NCBI RefSeq assembly: GCF_041537905.1
Contig: NZ_JBGRUO010000002.1
Coordinates: 124,001-188,000 of the forward strand
Length of the DNA: 64,000 nucleotides
Direction: 5' to 3'
Source: Ruegeria_C sp041537905
GTDB lineage: Bacteria > Pseudomonadota > Alphaproteobacteria > Rhodobacterales > Rhodobacteraceae
In this document: positions 1-6,912 of the stretch, piece after piece
Layout of the letters: each line of letters starts with the position of its first letter
Numbering within the stretch: the stretch's first letter is position 1
Translations under genes and position numbers: made by a program
Notes under the pieces: generated by a model
The model's input: the letters and a program-made list of their open reading frames with translations, nothing else
Database searches by the model: none
Told to the model about the DNA's origin: nothing

Positions 1-111
1 AATCACCCGATCCAGCAGAGTTGTGCCGCCCAAGGATAACAGCCCCTTGTCGCCACCGCCCATGCGTGTGGCCAGCCCTCCGGCCAGAATGACGCCGAGC
101 GGCTGTTTCAT
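1..111 (-). CDS. mobA: Molybdenum cofactor guanylyltransferase MobA, N-terminal fragment (cut by window edge)
   Basis: The first 37 codons of a minus-strand gene are present; the rest lies beyond the left edge. The start reads MKQPLGVILAGGLATRMGGG, followed by DKGLLSLGG. This is the GTP-binding LAGGxxxRMGGxDK signature of MobA-type nucleotidyltransferases, which attach GMP to molybdopterin to make the bis-MGD cofactor. It lies 19 bases downstream of fdhD on the same strand. Co-transcription with fdhD fits a role in maturing bis-MGD enzymes such as formate dehydrogenase. The gene is truncated only by the window, so nothing can be said about the C-terminus. Confidence 0.85.
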   Translation of the reverse strand, partial: MKQPLGVILAGGLATRMGGGDKGLLSLGGTTLLDRVI

Positions 112-130
112 GATATTGCGTCCCCTGGCA

Positions 131-1018
131 TCACTGCGCACTCTTGCGACGGTGTTTCTTGTCCTCGATCGGCACGGTGGCGGGATCAACGTCGCGCACC
201 AATCTTTCCTCACCCGCAAGGCAGACAAAGCGCCGCCCGCGCATGCGTCCGATCAGGGTCAGGCCCAGCTCGCGGGCGATCTCGACCCCCCAGGCGGTGA
301 AGCCGGAGCGTGAGGCAAGCGCCGGGATGCCCATCATCGCGGTCTTGATCACCATTTCCGAGGTCAGCCGCCCGGTGGTGTAGAGGATCTTGTCATCTGC
401 CTGCACACCCTCGGACAGCATCCATCCAGCGATCTTGTCGACAGCATTATGCCGCCCGACATCTTCCATATAAACCAGCGCGCGGTTCTCCTTGCACAGA
501 ACTGTGCCGTGGATGGCCCCGGCCTCAAGGTAGAGCGACGGGGTACGGTTAATCTTGGACGCCAGTTCATAGAGCCACGAGGTGCGGACGGTGGTCTGCG
601 GCAGGCTGATCCCCTCCAGCCCCTCCATCATATCACCGAATACGGTGCCGACCGCGCAACCACTGGTGCGGGTCTTTTTCTTGAGCTTGTCCTCGTAAGA
701 GGTTTCACGCTGCGTCCTCACCACCACGGTCTCAAGCTCTTCGTCGAACTCGACCCCGGTGATCTCATCATCCTCCAGCAACATGCCCTGATTGCGCAGA
801 AACCCCAGCGCCAGATAGTCGGGGTAATCACCGATGGTCATCGCGGTGACGATCTCTTGCGCGTTGAGGAAGATAGTCAAAGGTCGTTCCTCGACCACCG
901 AGATAACCTCGGCTGAACCGTTCTGATCGACGCCTTCAACCGAGCGCGTAAGGCGGGCCGCCTTGGGGTCGGGGGCGATTATATAGTCCGAGACACTGTC
1001 CGATCTGGCCAATTGCAA
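131..1018 (-). CDS. fdhD: Formate dehydrogenase accessory sulfurtransferase FdhD
   Basis: A 295-residue cytoplasmic protein of normal FdhD length. FdhD passes sulfur from IscS to the bis-MGD cofactor before it is inserted into formate dehydrogenase. Recognisable blocks are SGCAVGTVFGD at 119-129, EDVGRHNAVDKI in the middle, TGRLTSEMVIKTAMMGIP, and SRSGFTAWGVEIARELGLT near the end. The sulfur-carrying loop of the E. coli protein is C121-x-x-C124. Here Cys121 is kept at the same number but position 124 is Gly. It is followed by mobA in the same direction and is divergent from azlC. Family assignment is firm; the effect of the missing second cysteine is unknown. Confidence 0.93.
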   Translation of the reverse strand: MQLARSDSVSDYIIAPDPKAARLTRSVEGVDQNGSAEVISVVEERPLTIFLNAQEIVTAMTIGDYPDYLALGFLRNQGMLLEDDEITGVEFDEELETVVVRTQRETSYEDKLKKKTRTSGCAVGTVFGDMMEGLEGISLPQTTVRTSWLYELASKINRTPSLYLEAGAIHGTVLCKENRALVYMEDVGRHNAVDKIAGWMLSEGVQADDKILYTTGRLTSEMVIKTAMMGIPALASRSGFTAWGVEIARELGLTLIGRMRGRRFVCLAGEERLVRDVDPATVPIEDKKHRRKSAQ

Positions 1019-1067
1019 CCCTTTCGCAAGCCCGTTACTCCGGTGTTGGCCAACTTAGGATCGGATC

Positions 1068-1784
1068 ATGGCAATCACCACCACGAAATCCTACTACTGG
1101 AGAGGTTTCCTCGATGGGTCGCCCTTTCTGCTGATGGCGCTCCCGTTCGGCATGCTCTTTGGCGTGTTGGCGACCGAGGCGGGCCTGAGCGTGGTGCAGA
1201 CCATGTCATTCTCGGCCGCTGTCTTCGCCGGGGCGGCGCAGTTCACCGCGCTGCACCTGCTGAATGACAACGCCCCCACGATTGTGGCGATCCTGTCCGC
1301 CTTGGCCGTCAATCTGCGGGTGGCGATGTATTCGGCCTCGCTGACGCCCTATCTGGGTGCTGCACCGCTCTGGCAGCGGGTGTTTGCGGCCTATTTCACG
1401 ATTGACCAGAGCTATGCCTGTTCAATGATGCAATTCGAAAAAGAGCCCAGGATGAGCGTGTCGGAGCGTCTTCGCTACTTCTTTGGCGTCGTGTCCCCGC
1501 TGACCCCCGCCTGGCTGGTGGCCACCTATCTGGGTGCGGTGGTCGGCACGCGCATTCCCGAAAGCTGGGGGCTGGATTTCGCGCTGCCGATCACCTTTCT
1601 GGCCATGATCGGCCCGATGCTGAGAACCCCGGCACATGTGGTCGCCGCGCTGGTCGCCATTGTTGTCGCATTGCTGACCACCACGGTGCCCTTCAACCTC
1701 GGCCTGCTGATCGCGGGCTGCGCCGGGATGATGGCGGGCGCGCGCTGCGAGTTGATCCTTGACCGGCGGAGGGCCGCGGCATGA
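1068..1784 (+). CDS. azlC: AzlC family amino-acid exporter large subunit
   Basis: A 238-residue integral membrane protein with several hydrophobic helices and the AzlC pattern: GxPFGMLFGVLATEAGLS near residue 25, SAAVFAGAAQF and AVNLRVAMYSASL. AzlC and AzlD together form a branched-chain amino-acid exporter in the inner membrane. An AGGATCGG sequence lies just before the ATG. The stop overlaps the start of azlD as ATGA, so the two are translationally coupled. It is divergent from fdhD across a gap of about 50 bases that must hold both promoters. The substrate in this organism cannot be read from the sequence. Confidence 0.88.
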   Translation: MAITTTKSYYWRGFLDGSPFLLMALPFGMLFGVLATEAGLSVVQTMSFSAAVFAGAAQFTALHLLNDNAPTIVAILSALAVNLRVAMYSASLTPYLGAAPLWQRVFAAYFTIDQSYACSMMQFEKEPRMSVSERLRYFFGVVSPLTPAWLVATYLGAVVGTRIPESWGLDFALPITFLAMIGPMLRTPAHVVAALVAIVVALLTTTVPFNLGLLIAGCAGMMAGARCELILDRRRAAA

Positions 1785-2113
1785 AAAATCTCGACCCGAC
1801 CACGATCTGGATCGTGATCGCCAGCCTTGCGGTCGGCAGCTTTGCGCTGCGGTTCGTGTTCATCGGTTTTGTTGGTGGGCGCACCATGCCGGACTGGCTG
1901 CTGCGACACCTGCGCTACACTGCGGCTGCAATCATCCCGGCCATGGTGGCGCCGCTGGTGGTCTGGCCCAGTGCCACGGATGGCAAGCCGGACCTCGCCC
2001 ATATGAGCGCTGCATTCATGGCGCTGGAAGTTGGCTATATCACCAAGAACGTGATCTTCGGGATCGTCGCCGGGGCCGCCACGCTCTACGGGCTACTCTA
2101 TCTGGCGAACTGA
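1781..2113 (+). CDS. azlD: AzlD family branched-chain amino-acid transport small subunit
   Basis: A 110-residue protein with about three to four hydrophobic segments and the AzlD-type region FIGFVGGRTMPDWLLRHLRY followed by TAAAIIPAMVAPLV. The length is typical of AzlD. The start codon overlaps the azlC stop, which supports a two-subunit exporter. It ends 3 bases before the convergent lipoprotein gene. The CCCTGA/TCAGGG inverted repeat just past the stop lies inside that neighbour's coding end, so I do not call it a terminator. Confidence 0.88.
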   Translation: MKNLDPTTIWIVIASLAVGSFALRFVFIGFVGGRTMPDWLLRHLRYTAAAIIPAMVAPLVVWPSATDGKPDLAHMSAAFMALEVGYITKNVIFGIVAGAATLYGLLYLAN

Positions 2114-2116
2114 CGC

Positions 2117-2737
2117 CTAACCCTGAGCCTGCTGGTTCAGGGCGGTATTTCCGTCGGTCAGGCCCTTTTGCAGGTCCTCATCGTCATTTTCGTAGTAGCG
2201 GTCGGTGACCACGCCCGGAATTTGCTCGAACTGCTCCTGCAGTTTGACAGGCTGATAGACCACATCAATCTGTTCAAACCCCGGCACCTGCTTGAGAAGG
2301 CGCGCGGTGGCGTTTGAGCAGAACGCGCCCATCACCCGACCGTTCTGTTTGGCAAGTTGCAGCGCGATCTCGGCCTGTTCCGGCGTCACTTCCACCCGTT
2401 GGCGCACCACATGATAGGTGCTGCGCGCATGGGCACCGCGATAGGCCTGCTCAACCGCAGGCGTAATCCCATAGAGCACGTCATTATATTCCGGCACGAT
2501 ATCAGCGTGAAATGATCCGGCCGGATCGAAAATCACCCGCTCGCTGCCATTGATCAGCAACGATGAATGACCGCCGCCGCCGGTCCGGTTGTTCACCATC
2601 GTGTAAAGGGTCAGATAGGCTGGCCCCGCATCACGGTAAGACACCGCCGCAATGGTTTGCGGATCGGCATTGGGCGCGCTTTGGGTGCAGCCGACAAGTG
2701 TCAGCGCAACGGCGCAGGCCAGAAGCGGGCGGAACAA
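2117..2737 (-). CDS. Hypothetical lipoprotein, possible permuted papain-like fold
   Basis: A 206-residue protein whose N-terminus is a lipoprotein signal ending in the lipobox LVGC (Cys16), so it should be anchored to a membrane from the periplasmic side. I do not recognise a named family. The mature part has GGGGHSSLLINGSERVIFDP near residue 55 and GAFCSNATARLLKQVPGF near residue 137. A histidine in a HSxL strand followed later by FCSxxxxxL is the order seen in circularly permuted NlpC/P60 enzymes, so a hydrolase is possible; this is inference. It lies 17 bases behind the cytochrome oxidase subunit IV gene on the same strand. The C-terminus is acidic and rich in Asp, Glu and Gln. Confidence 0.75.
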   Translation of the reverse strand: MFRPLLACAVALTLVGCTQSAPNADPQTIAAVSYRDAGPAYLTLYTMVNNRTGGGGHSSLLINGSERVIFDPAGSFHADIVPEYNDVLYGITPAVEQAYRGAHARSTYHVVRQRVEVTPEQAEIALQLAKQNGRVMGAFCSNATARLLKQVPGFEQIDVVYQPVKLQEQFEQIPGVVTDRYYENDDEDLQKGLTDGNTALNQQAQG

Positions 2738-2754
2738 GGGGAAATCCAGCGTGA

Positions 2755-2889
2755 TCAGGTGGCGAAAACGGCCAGGAACACCAGGATCCCGAGAATCGCG
2801 ACAACGGTCCAGGTGGTGAACTTGACGAAACCGTCAAAGGTCGAGATCTGTTCCTTGATGTCCATTTCGCCGTGCTTATGGTCTGCCAT
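2755..2889 (-). CDS. aa3-type cytochrome c oxidase subunit IV (44 residues)
   Basis: A complete 44-codon reading frame. It begins MADHKHGEMDIKEQISTFDG, continues FVKFTTWTVVAILG, and ends in a single hydrophobic helix with a TGA stop. This matches the small bacterial aa3 oxidase subunit IV: a short charged, His-containing N-terminus, a (T)FxxFxK(F/W) turn and one membrane span. It would sit beside subunits I-III in the inner membrane. Those subunits are not in this window. The lipoprotein gene follows 17 bases later. Genes this small are easily missed in annotation. Confidence 0.82.
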   Translation of the reverse strand: MADHKHGEMDIKEQISTFDGFVKFTTWTVVAILGILVFLAVFAT

Positions 2890-2952
2890 GGGTCACTATC
2901 CTATTCGCGTTTTAACAGGTGGATACTGGATTCGCGGGCCCATGTCACCACG

Positions 2953-3516
2953 TCAATCGCGCGCAGGGCTGGTCCAGCCGAAGGGATCGCAGGACGGATA
3001 GCCATAGCCCCAGCGCCACGGCAGGCCAGAGCATGGCCCGCCACCAAACCGCACCGCAAGAAACATCGCCCCCGCGATATTTGCGTAGGCCTGCCGCACG
3101 GTGTTCCGCGAGACATCATATCGATCGGCGAGCGCCTGTTCCTGCTCGGCCCCGGTGGCAACCACACAGGCGCGCAGGGCCTGATCGGCGACCAGCCGTG
3201 CCTCATAGCTCTGATCTGCCTCTTGCGTACCTGAAGCATCGTGATAGGCGCGGTCATGGGTGACGCAGCAATCCTCCCATGGCGGGGCACCGTCGAAGCT
3301 CTCCTCGAAATCGGGGAAGGTTTCGGCGACCAGTTCCCACGAACTGGACAAACCGCCGGAACAACCATCGGTTTCGAACGGGCGCAGCTCGGCCGTTGCG
3401 CGAAGCGCCATCAACGTGCGATGCGCAGGCATTTCCAGCGCTTTGCCGACGTCCTGCGCGGAGGCGGGCAGCGCCAGAAGGCAGAAACCGAGGACGAGAT
3501 TACGGGCTGTTGTCAC
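2953..3516 (-). CDS. Secreted phospholipase A2-like protein
   Basis: The chosen start is GTG at 3516, giving 187 residues that begin with a signal peptide (VTTARNLVLGFCLLALPASA). An ATG at 3579 would place 21 more residues in front of that signal and overlap the upstream gene by 80 bases. The mature part has TDGCSGG at 49-55 and DCCVTHDRAYHD at 82-93. These resemble the calcium-loop Gly-rich turn and the CCxxHDxxY catalytic helix of phospholipase A2, with His87-Asp88 as the candidate pair. Ten cysteines suggest disulfides in the periplasm. It overlaps the end of the glycerophosphodiesterase gene by 17 bases, a sensible partner that could cleave the deacylated lipid. Function is inferred from motif and context only. 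Confidence 0.7.
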   Translation of the reverse strand: MTTARNLVLGFCLLALPASAQDVGKALEMPAHRTLMALRATAELRPFETDGCSGGLSSSWELVAETFPDFEESFDGAPPWEDCCVTHDRAYHDASGTQEADQSYEARLVADQALRACVVATGAEQEQALADRYDVSRNTVRQAYANIAGAMFLAVRFGGGPCSGLPWRWGYGYPSCDPFGWTSPARD

Positions 3517-5338
3517 GATAGCTGCCCTGTGTAAGATCGACGCCCATTTCCTCGACAAACCACAAAAGAACCCGCTCACTCGGGCCTAGTTCCTGCCGGA
3601 TGCGGATCACTTCCTTGGCCAGCGCGGGCTCATCGGTGATCAGCCCGTCCACCCCCAGCGAGATCATCTTGGACATTTCCAGCGGGTCGTTCACCGTCCA
3701 GACATAGAAATCCTTGCCCGCCTCCTGCACCGAGCGGATCAGGCCGGGACGCGCCGTTGTGGTGCTGACGGCGACGAAATCGCCCTCCAGCCCCGCCAGA
3801 TCGCCAACGGCTGTTGCCGCCAGCACGCCGGTGCGCCAATCGGGGCGCAGCGCGCGCATCTTCTGCACCGCTTGGTATTTCAATGACATTGTGGCGATCT
3901 GGTCGGCCATGCCCAAATCCTCGACAATGTCGATCACCCGGTTCTCCAGGTCTTCGTCATGACCGTAATATTTCAGCTCGATCAACACGTTGGATTTGCC
4001 GCGTGCGGCGGCCAGAACATCGCGCAGGGTAGGCGTGCGCTCTTCCCCATAAGCAGGATCGAACCAGCTGCCGATATCGATCTCGTCCAGATCGGCCATG
4101 GTGGCGTCCCAGATTTTCAGATCGACGCCGGACAGCTTCATGTAATCGCTGTCATGCATGACCACGACCACGCCATCTGCCGTTTCCTGCACATCGATCT
4201 CGACCCAGTCGGCCTGATCCTCGATGGCTTTCTGCACCGACGCCATGGTGTTTTCCGGACGCAGACCCGCAGCCCCGCGATGGGCGATCACCGCGACCGG
4301 CTTGTCATCCTGCACCCGCGCCAGAACCGAATTGCCGACCCAGCCGCCCGCAACCACAGCCAGCACCGACAGACAGGCCGCCAAGATCAGACGACCCCTT
4401 AGACCCGCCTGCCCCTGATGCGGTTTCAGATGCACCGGATGATCCAGATATCCGTCCAGCAGCACCGCCAGCGCCCCCAGCGCCGTGGCCGCCAGCACAA
4501 GGCCCAGCACCGCCCAGAGGACAACCACCGCCATGCTCAGTCGCAATACAAGGGTCAGCCCACCCCCCTCAGGCACCGGCATAATACCCAGCGCTGCGCC
4601 TGCCAGCGCGGCGATCAGTACGGCAATCGCGGCCCGCAGGGCCAGCCACAGCGCCAGCCGCAGCTTGAGTGCGGTCTGCTTGCCCTGCATCAAGGATACG
4701 CTCACCGCAAAGGACGCCTTGGGGCGCATATCTTCGAACAGCACCATGTGAAGCGCCAAGGCCCAGCCCGACAGCCGCCGGATCAGAACCCAGGCCATGA
4801 CAAGGACCACCAGACCAATCAGACCGGCAGCTATCAGAAACGAGGGCGGCTTGAAGGTCAGGTAGTAGTTGATGTCATATTCCGTCAGGGCCCACCACGC
4901 GATGAACCCGGCAATAGCGGCAAACGGCACCACCAGCAGCAGCACCCGCAGCACCAGCCGCAGCGCAAATTCGAGCAGCCGCATCAGCTTGCCCAAGACA
5001 AGCCGCAGCGCCACCGACCCCGCCTGCCAGAGATTGCCGGTCTCGACCCGCAAGCAGGCGGTCATGACGGCAAAACCCAGAATCTCGGCCACCAGCACAA
5101 TGCTCAGAACAACGACACCAACAACGAACCCCACCGGCGAGAGCAGGAAGAGCGCAATGTCCTGATCGGTCAGCGCCGATTGATGAGACAGCGACACCGC
5201 AAGGTTGATGGCAAGGGCCACGCCCGGCGCAATCAGGGCAACAGTCAACAGGCGGAGAACCACATAAAGCGGCACAAAGATGCGCCGCCTTTCCCAGGCG
5301 TCGCGATACGCCCGCACCACTGCGGTCAAATGCGCCAT
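3500..5338 (-). CDS. Membrane-anchored glycerophosphodiester phosphodiesterase
   Basis: A 612-residue protein in two parts. Residues 1-345 are a membrane domain with many hydrophobic helices, of the type found in front of glycerophosphodiesterases. Residues 350-600 are the catalytic TIM barrel: IAHRGAAGLRPENT at 351-364 carries the HRG motif, WVEIDVQ near 378-384 gives the Glu/Asp metal ligands, and VVVMHD follows. A late WTVND block and GLITDEP are also typical. The enzyme hydrolyses glycerophosphodiesters to glycerol-3-phosphate and an alcohol. The membrane domain suggests it works on material at the inner membrane. It is followed by the phospholipase A2-like gene with a short overlap. Confidence 0.9.
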   Translation of the reverse strand: MAHLTAVVRAYRDAWERRRIFVPLYVVLRLLTVALIAPGVALAINLAVSLSHQSALTDQDIALFLLSPVGFVVGVVVLSIVLVAEILGFAVMTACLRVETGNLWQAGSVALRLVLGKLMRLLEFALRLVLRVLLLVVPFAAIAGFIAWWALTEYDINYYLTFKPPSFLIAAGLIGLVVLVMAWVLIRRLSGWALALHMVLFEDMRPKASFAVSVSLMQGKQTALKLRLALWLALRAAIAVLIAALAGAALGIMPVPEGGGLTLVLRLSMAVVVLWAVLGLVLAATALGALAVLLDGYLDHPVHLKPHQGQAGLRGRLILAACLSVLAVVAGGWVGNSVLARVQDDKPVAVIAHRGAAGLRPENTMASVQKAIEDQADWVEIDVQETADGVVVVMHDSDYMKLSGVDLKIWDATMADLDEIDIGSWFDPAYGEERTPTLRDVLAAARGKSNVLIELKYYGHDEDLENRVIDIVEDLGMADQIATMSLKYQAVQKMRALRPDWRTGVLAATAVGDLAGLEGDFVAVSTTTARPGLIRSVQEAGKDFYVWTVNDPLEMSKMISLGVDGLITDEPALAKEVIRIRQELGPSERVLLWFVEEMGVDLTQGSYRDNSP

Positions 5339-5353
5339 ATCTGTCCCTCCGTC

Positions 5354-5396
5354 CGTTTGCCCTCATAGAATCGGTCAACGGCCCGGAGGGCAAGCG
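5354..5396 (-). repeat. Inverted repeat between DUF6173-like gene and glycerophosphodiesterase gene
   Basis: CGTTTGCCCTC at 5354-5364 pairs with GAGGGCAAGCG at 5386-5396 over 11 positions with one G-T pair, across a 21-base loop. It sits in the 65-base gap between the two genes. There is no T-run, so a simple terminator is unlikely; an mRNA-processing or weak attenuating hairpin is possible. Confidence 0.35.
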
Positions 5397-5403
5397 AAAC
5401 CGC

Positions 5404-5862
5404 TCAGCCCGTGTTGTTTTCCAGATCAGCAGCCAGCCGGAAACCGATGCGATTGGCCGGTTCTTCTTCGGACGGGATCGGCAGCGCCCGCAGCATCACG
5501 TTCAGCTGGCTTACGTGCTGGACCAGCTGGGTTTTTGCGCCGCTCCCATCACTGCCGTAGAACGTGACGATATCGGGGTCGTAATAGCCCATGCCCTCGA
5601 TCCGCAGCACGCCGGCATCGCCGCCGGTAAAGCCCATGGCAACCTCGTGCCTGGCATCGAGCTGTTTCTCGAAATTACGGATATAGATGATCAACCGCTC
5701 ATAGGCCCATTGCGCCGGGCTTTTCTTATGCGCGGGTTCCGGCACCGGGTGCGGTCCCTGATCCATCCGCGCGGGGCTTTTGGGATCGGCATGCACCTCG
5801 TGGCAGCGCGGCAGCGCATCGCTTTCGATTGCTTCTGCAGCCGTCTCGATCTGGTCACCCAT
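5404..5862 (-). CDS. Conserved hypothetical protein, DUF6173-like
   Basis: A 152-residue soluble protein with no signal peptide or membrane span. A proline-rich N-terminal third leads into SPAQWAYERLIIYIRNFEKQ near residue 48 and then a compact domain with HEVAMGFTGGDAGVLRIEG and YYDPDIVTFYG. The pattern resembles the DUF6173 family that I associate with Rhodobacterales. I know of no function for it. It lies 3 bases downstream of the MBL hydrolase start-to-stop run, so it is probably the third gene of an operon with that enzyme and the acyl-CoA dehydrogenase. Confidence 0.7.
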   Translation of the reverse strand: MGDQIETAAEAIESDALPRCHEVHADPKSPARMDQGPHPVPEPAHKKSPAQWAYERLIIYIRNFEKQLDARHEVAMGFTGGDAGVLRIEGMGYYDPDIVTFYGSDGSGAKTQLVQHVSQLNVMLRALPIPSEEEPANRIGFRLAADLENNTG

Positions 5863-5865
5863 GCT

Positions 5866-6912
5866 TTACCCCTTGCACTGATAGAGCCAGGCGCCATCGG
5901 CCCGGCGGTCACGTTCGACCTCTCCAATGTGGTAAAGATGGTTGAGATGCGCAACTGCTTCGACCAGGGCCAGCCCATACTCGCCCTCGCCGATCTTGCG
6001 TTTGAACAGCGGCAGGAAACAGTCCGAGGCTGGTTTCGGCACATCCAGATGGTCCTTGAGCCGGTCCAGCGCGCTGTGATGATTGTCAACCAATTGCCGC
6101 ATGCGGAAGGGCAACCCGGTGAAGGGCAGCTTGTGCCCGCCCAGCGCCAGATGTCCGGGCTGTGCAAGGCCCGAGAGCCGCTCGCAGCTTTCCAGCCATT
6201 CCGCCAGCGGGTCAGCCATCGGCTCGGTCGGGTAAACGCCGATATTGGGGCTGATGGAACTGAGGATCTGATCTCCGGTGAGTACCAGATCGCCGTCTTT
6301 GCTCCACAATGTCGCGTGTTCCGGTGCGTGGCCGTTGCCTGTATGGACCTCCCAGTCGCGCCCGCCAATGCGGATCTGGCTGCCCTGCTTGATCCGGGTA
6401 AAACCCAGCGGCATGGGATAAACCATATCGGCAAAGTTGAAGGGCCGCTGCGCCATGCGCGTCTCAAGGATTTCAGATGCCATCCCGGCGCTGCGGTAGA
6501 AATCCAGTGTCTCTTCGGGCCAGACCTCCTGCACATCCAGAGTCAGCATCCGGGCAAACAACCAGGAAGTGCGGGTGGTGACCAGTTCGGCGCCGAACTC
6601 GCTCTGGAACCAGCCTGCATTGCCAATGTGGTCGGGATGGTGATGGGTGACCAGAACCCGCCGTACGGGCTTGCCCGCCAGTGGCCCGTCAATCAGCCCC
6701 TGCCAGATCGCGCGGGTTTTTTTCGACGAAAAGCCGGTATCAACCAGCGTCCAGCCATCGCCGTCATCCAGCGCATAGACATTCACATGATCCAGCTTCA
6801 TCGGCAATGGCAGGCGCATCCACAAGACGCCCTCCGCCACCTCGATTGTCTCCCCCGGCGCGGGCGGCTCGGGCCAGGGGTAACGGATACCGGTTTGGGG
6901 CGTGCCGTCCAT
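5866..6912 (-). CDS. MBL-fold metallo-hydrolase
   Basis: A 348-residue cytoplasmic protein. The metal site motif HxHxDH is at residues 90-95 (THHHPDHIGN). Later ligands are likely the His in TGNGHAPEH and the Asp in VLTGDQIL. These MBL proteins hydrolyse thioesters, lactones or similar bonds through a two-metal centre; the substrate is not evident. Its start codon overlaps the acyl-CoA dehydrogenase stop (TGATG), so the two are coupled. A role in removing or recycling an acyl-thioester product is a reasonable guess from that context. Confidence 0.85.
   Translation of the reverse strand: MDGTPQTGIRYPWPEPPAPGETIEVAEGVLWMRLPLPMKLDHVNVYALDDGDGWTLVDTGFSSKKTRAIWQGLIDGPLAGKPVRRVLVTHHHPDHIGNAGWFQSEFGAELVTTRTSWLFARMLTLDVQEVWPEETLDFYRSAGMASEILETRMAQRPFNFADMVYPMPLGFTRIKQGSQIRIGGRDWEVHTGNGHAPEHATLWSKDGDLVLTGDQILSSISPNIGVYPTEPMADPLAEWLESCERLSGLAQPGHLALGGHKLPFTGLPFRMRQLVDNHHSALDRLKDHLDVPKPASDCFLPLFKRKIGEGEYGLALVEAVAHLNHLYHIGEVERDRRADGAWLYQCKG

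Noticed and set aside
1..111. mobA as a pseudogene
   Set aside because: The short frame is intact up to the window edge and only looks truncated because the sequence begins inside it.
2122..2143. CCCTGA/TCAGGG repeat as a terminator between azlD and the lipoprotein gene
   Set aside because: Arms are only 6 bases, no T-run follows, and it lies within the lipoprotein coding end.
4418..5368. A 316-codon plus-strand frame opposite the glycerophosphodiesterase gene
   Set aside because: Its His/Gln/Arg-rich composition is that of an antisense shadow, and the minus-strand gene has clear catalytic and membrane domains.
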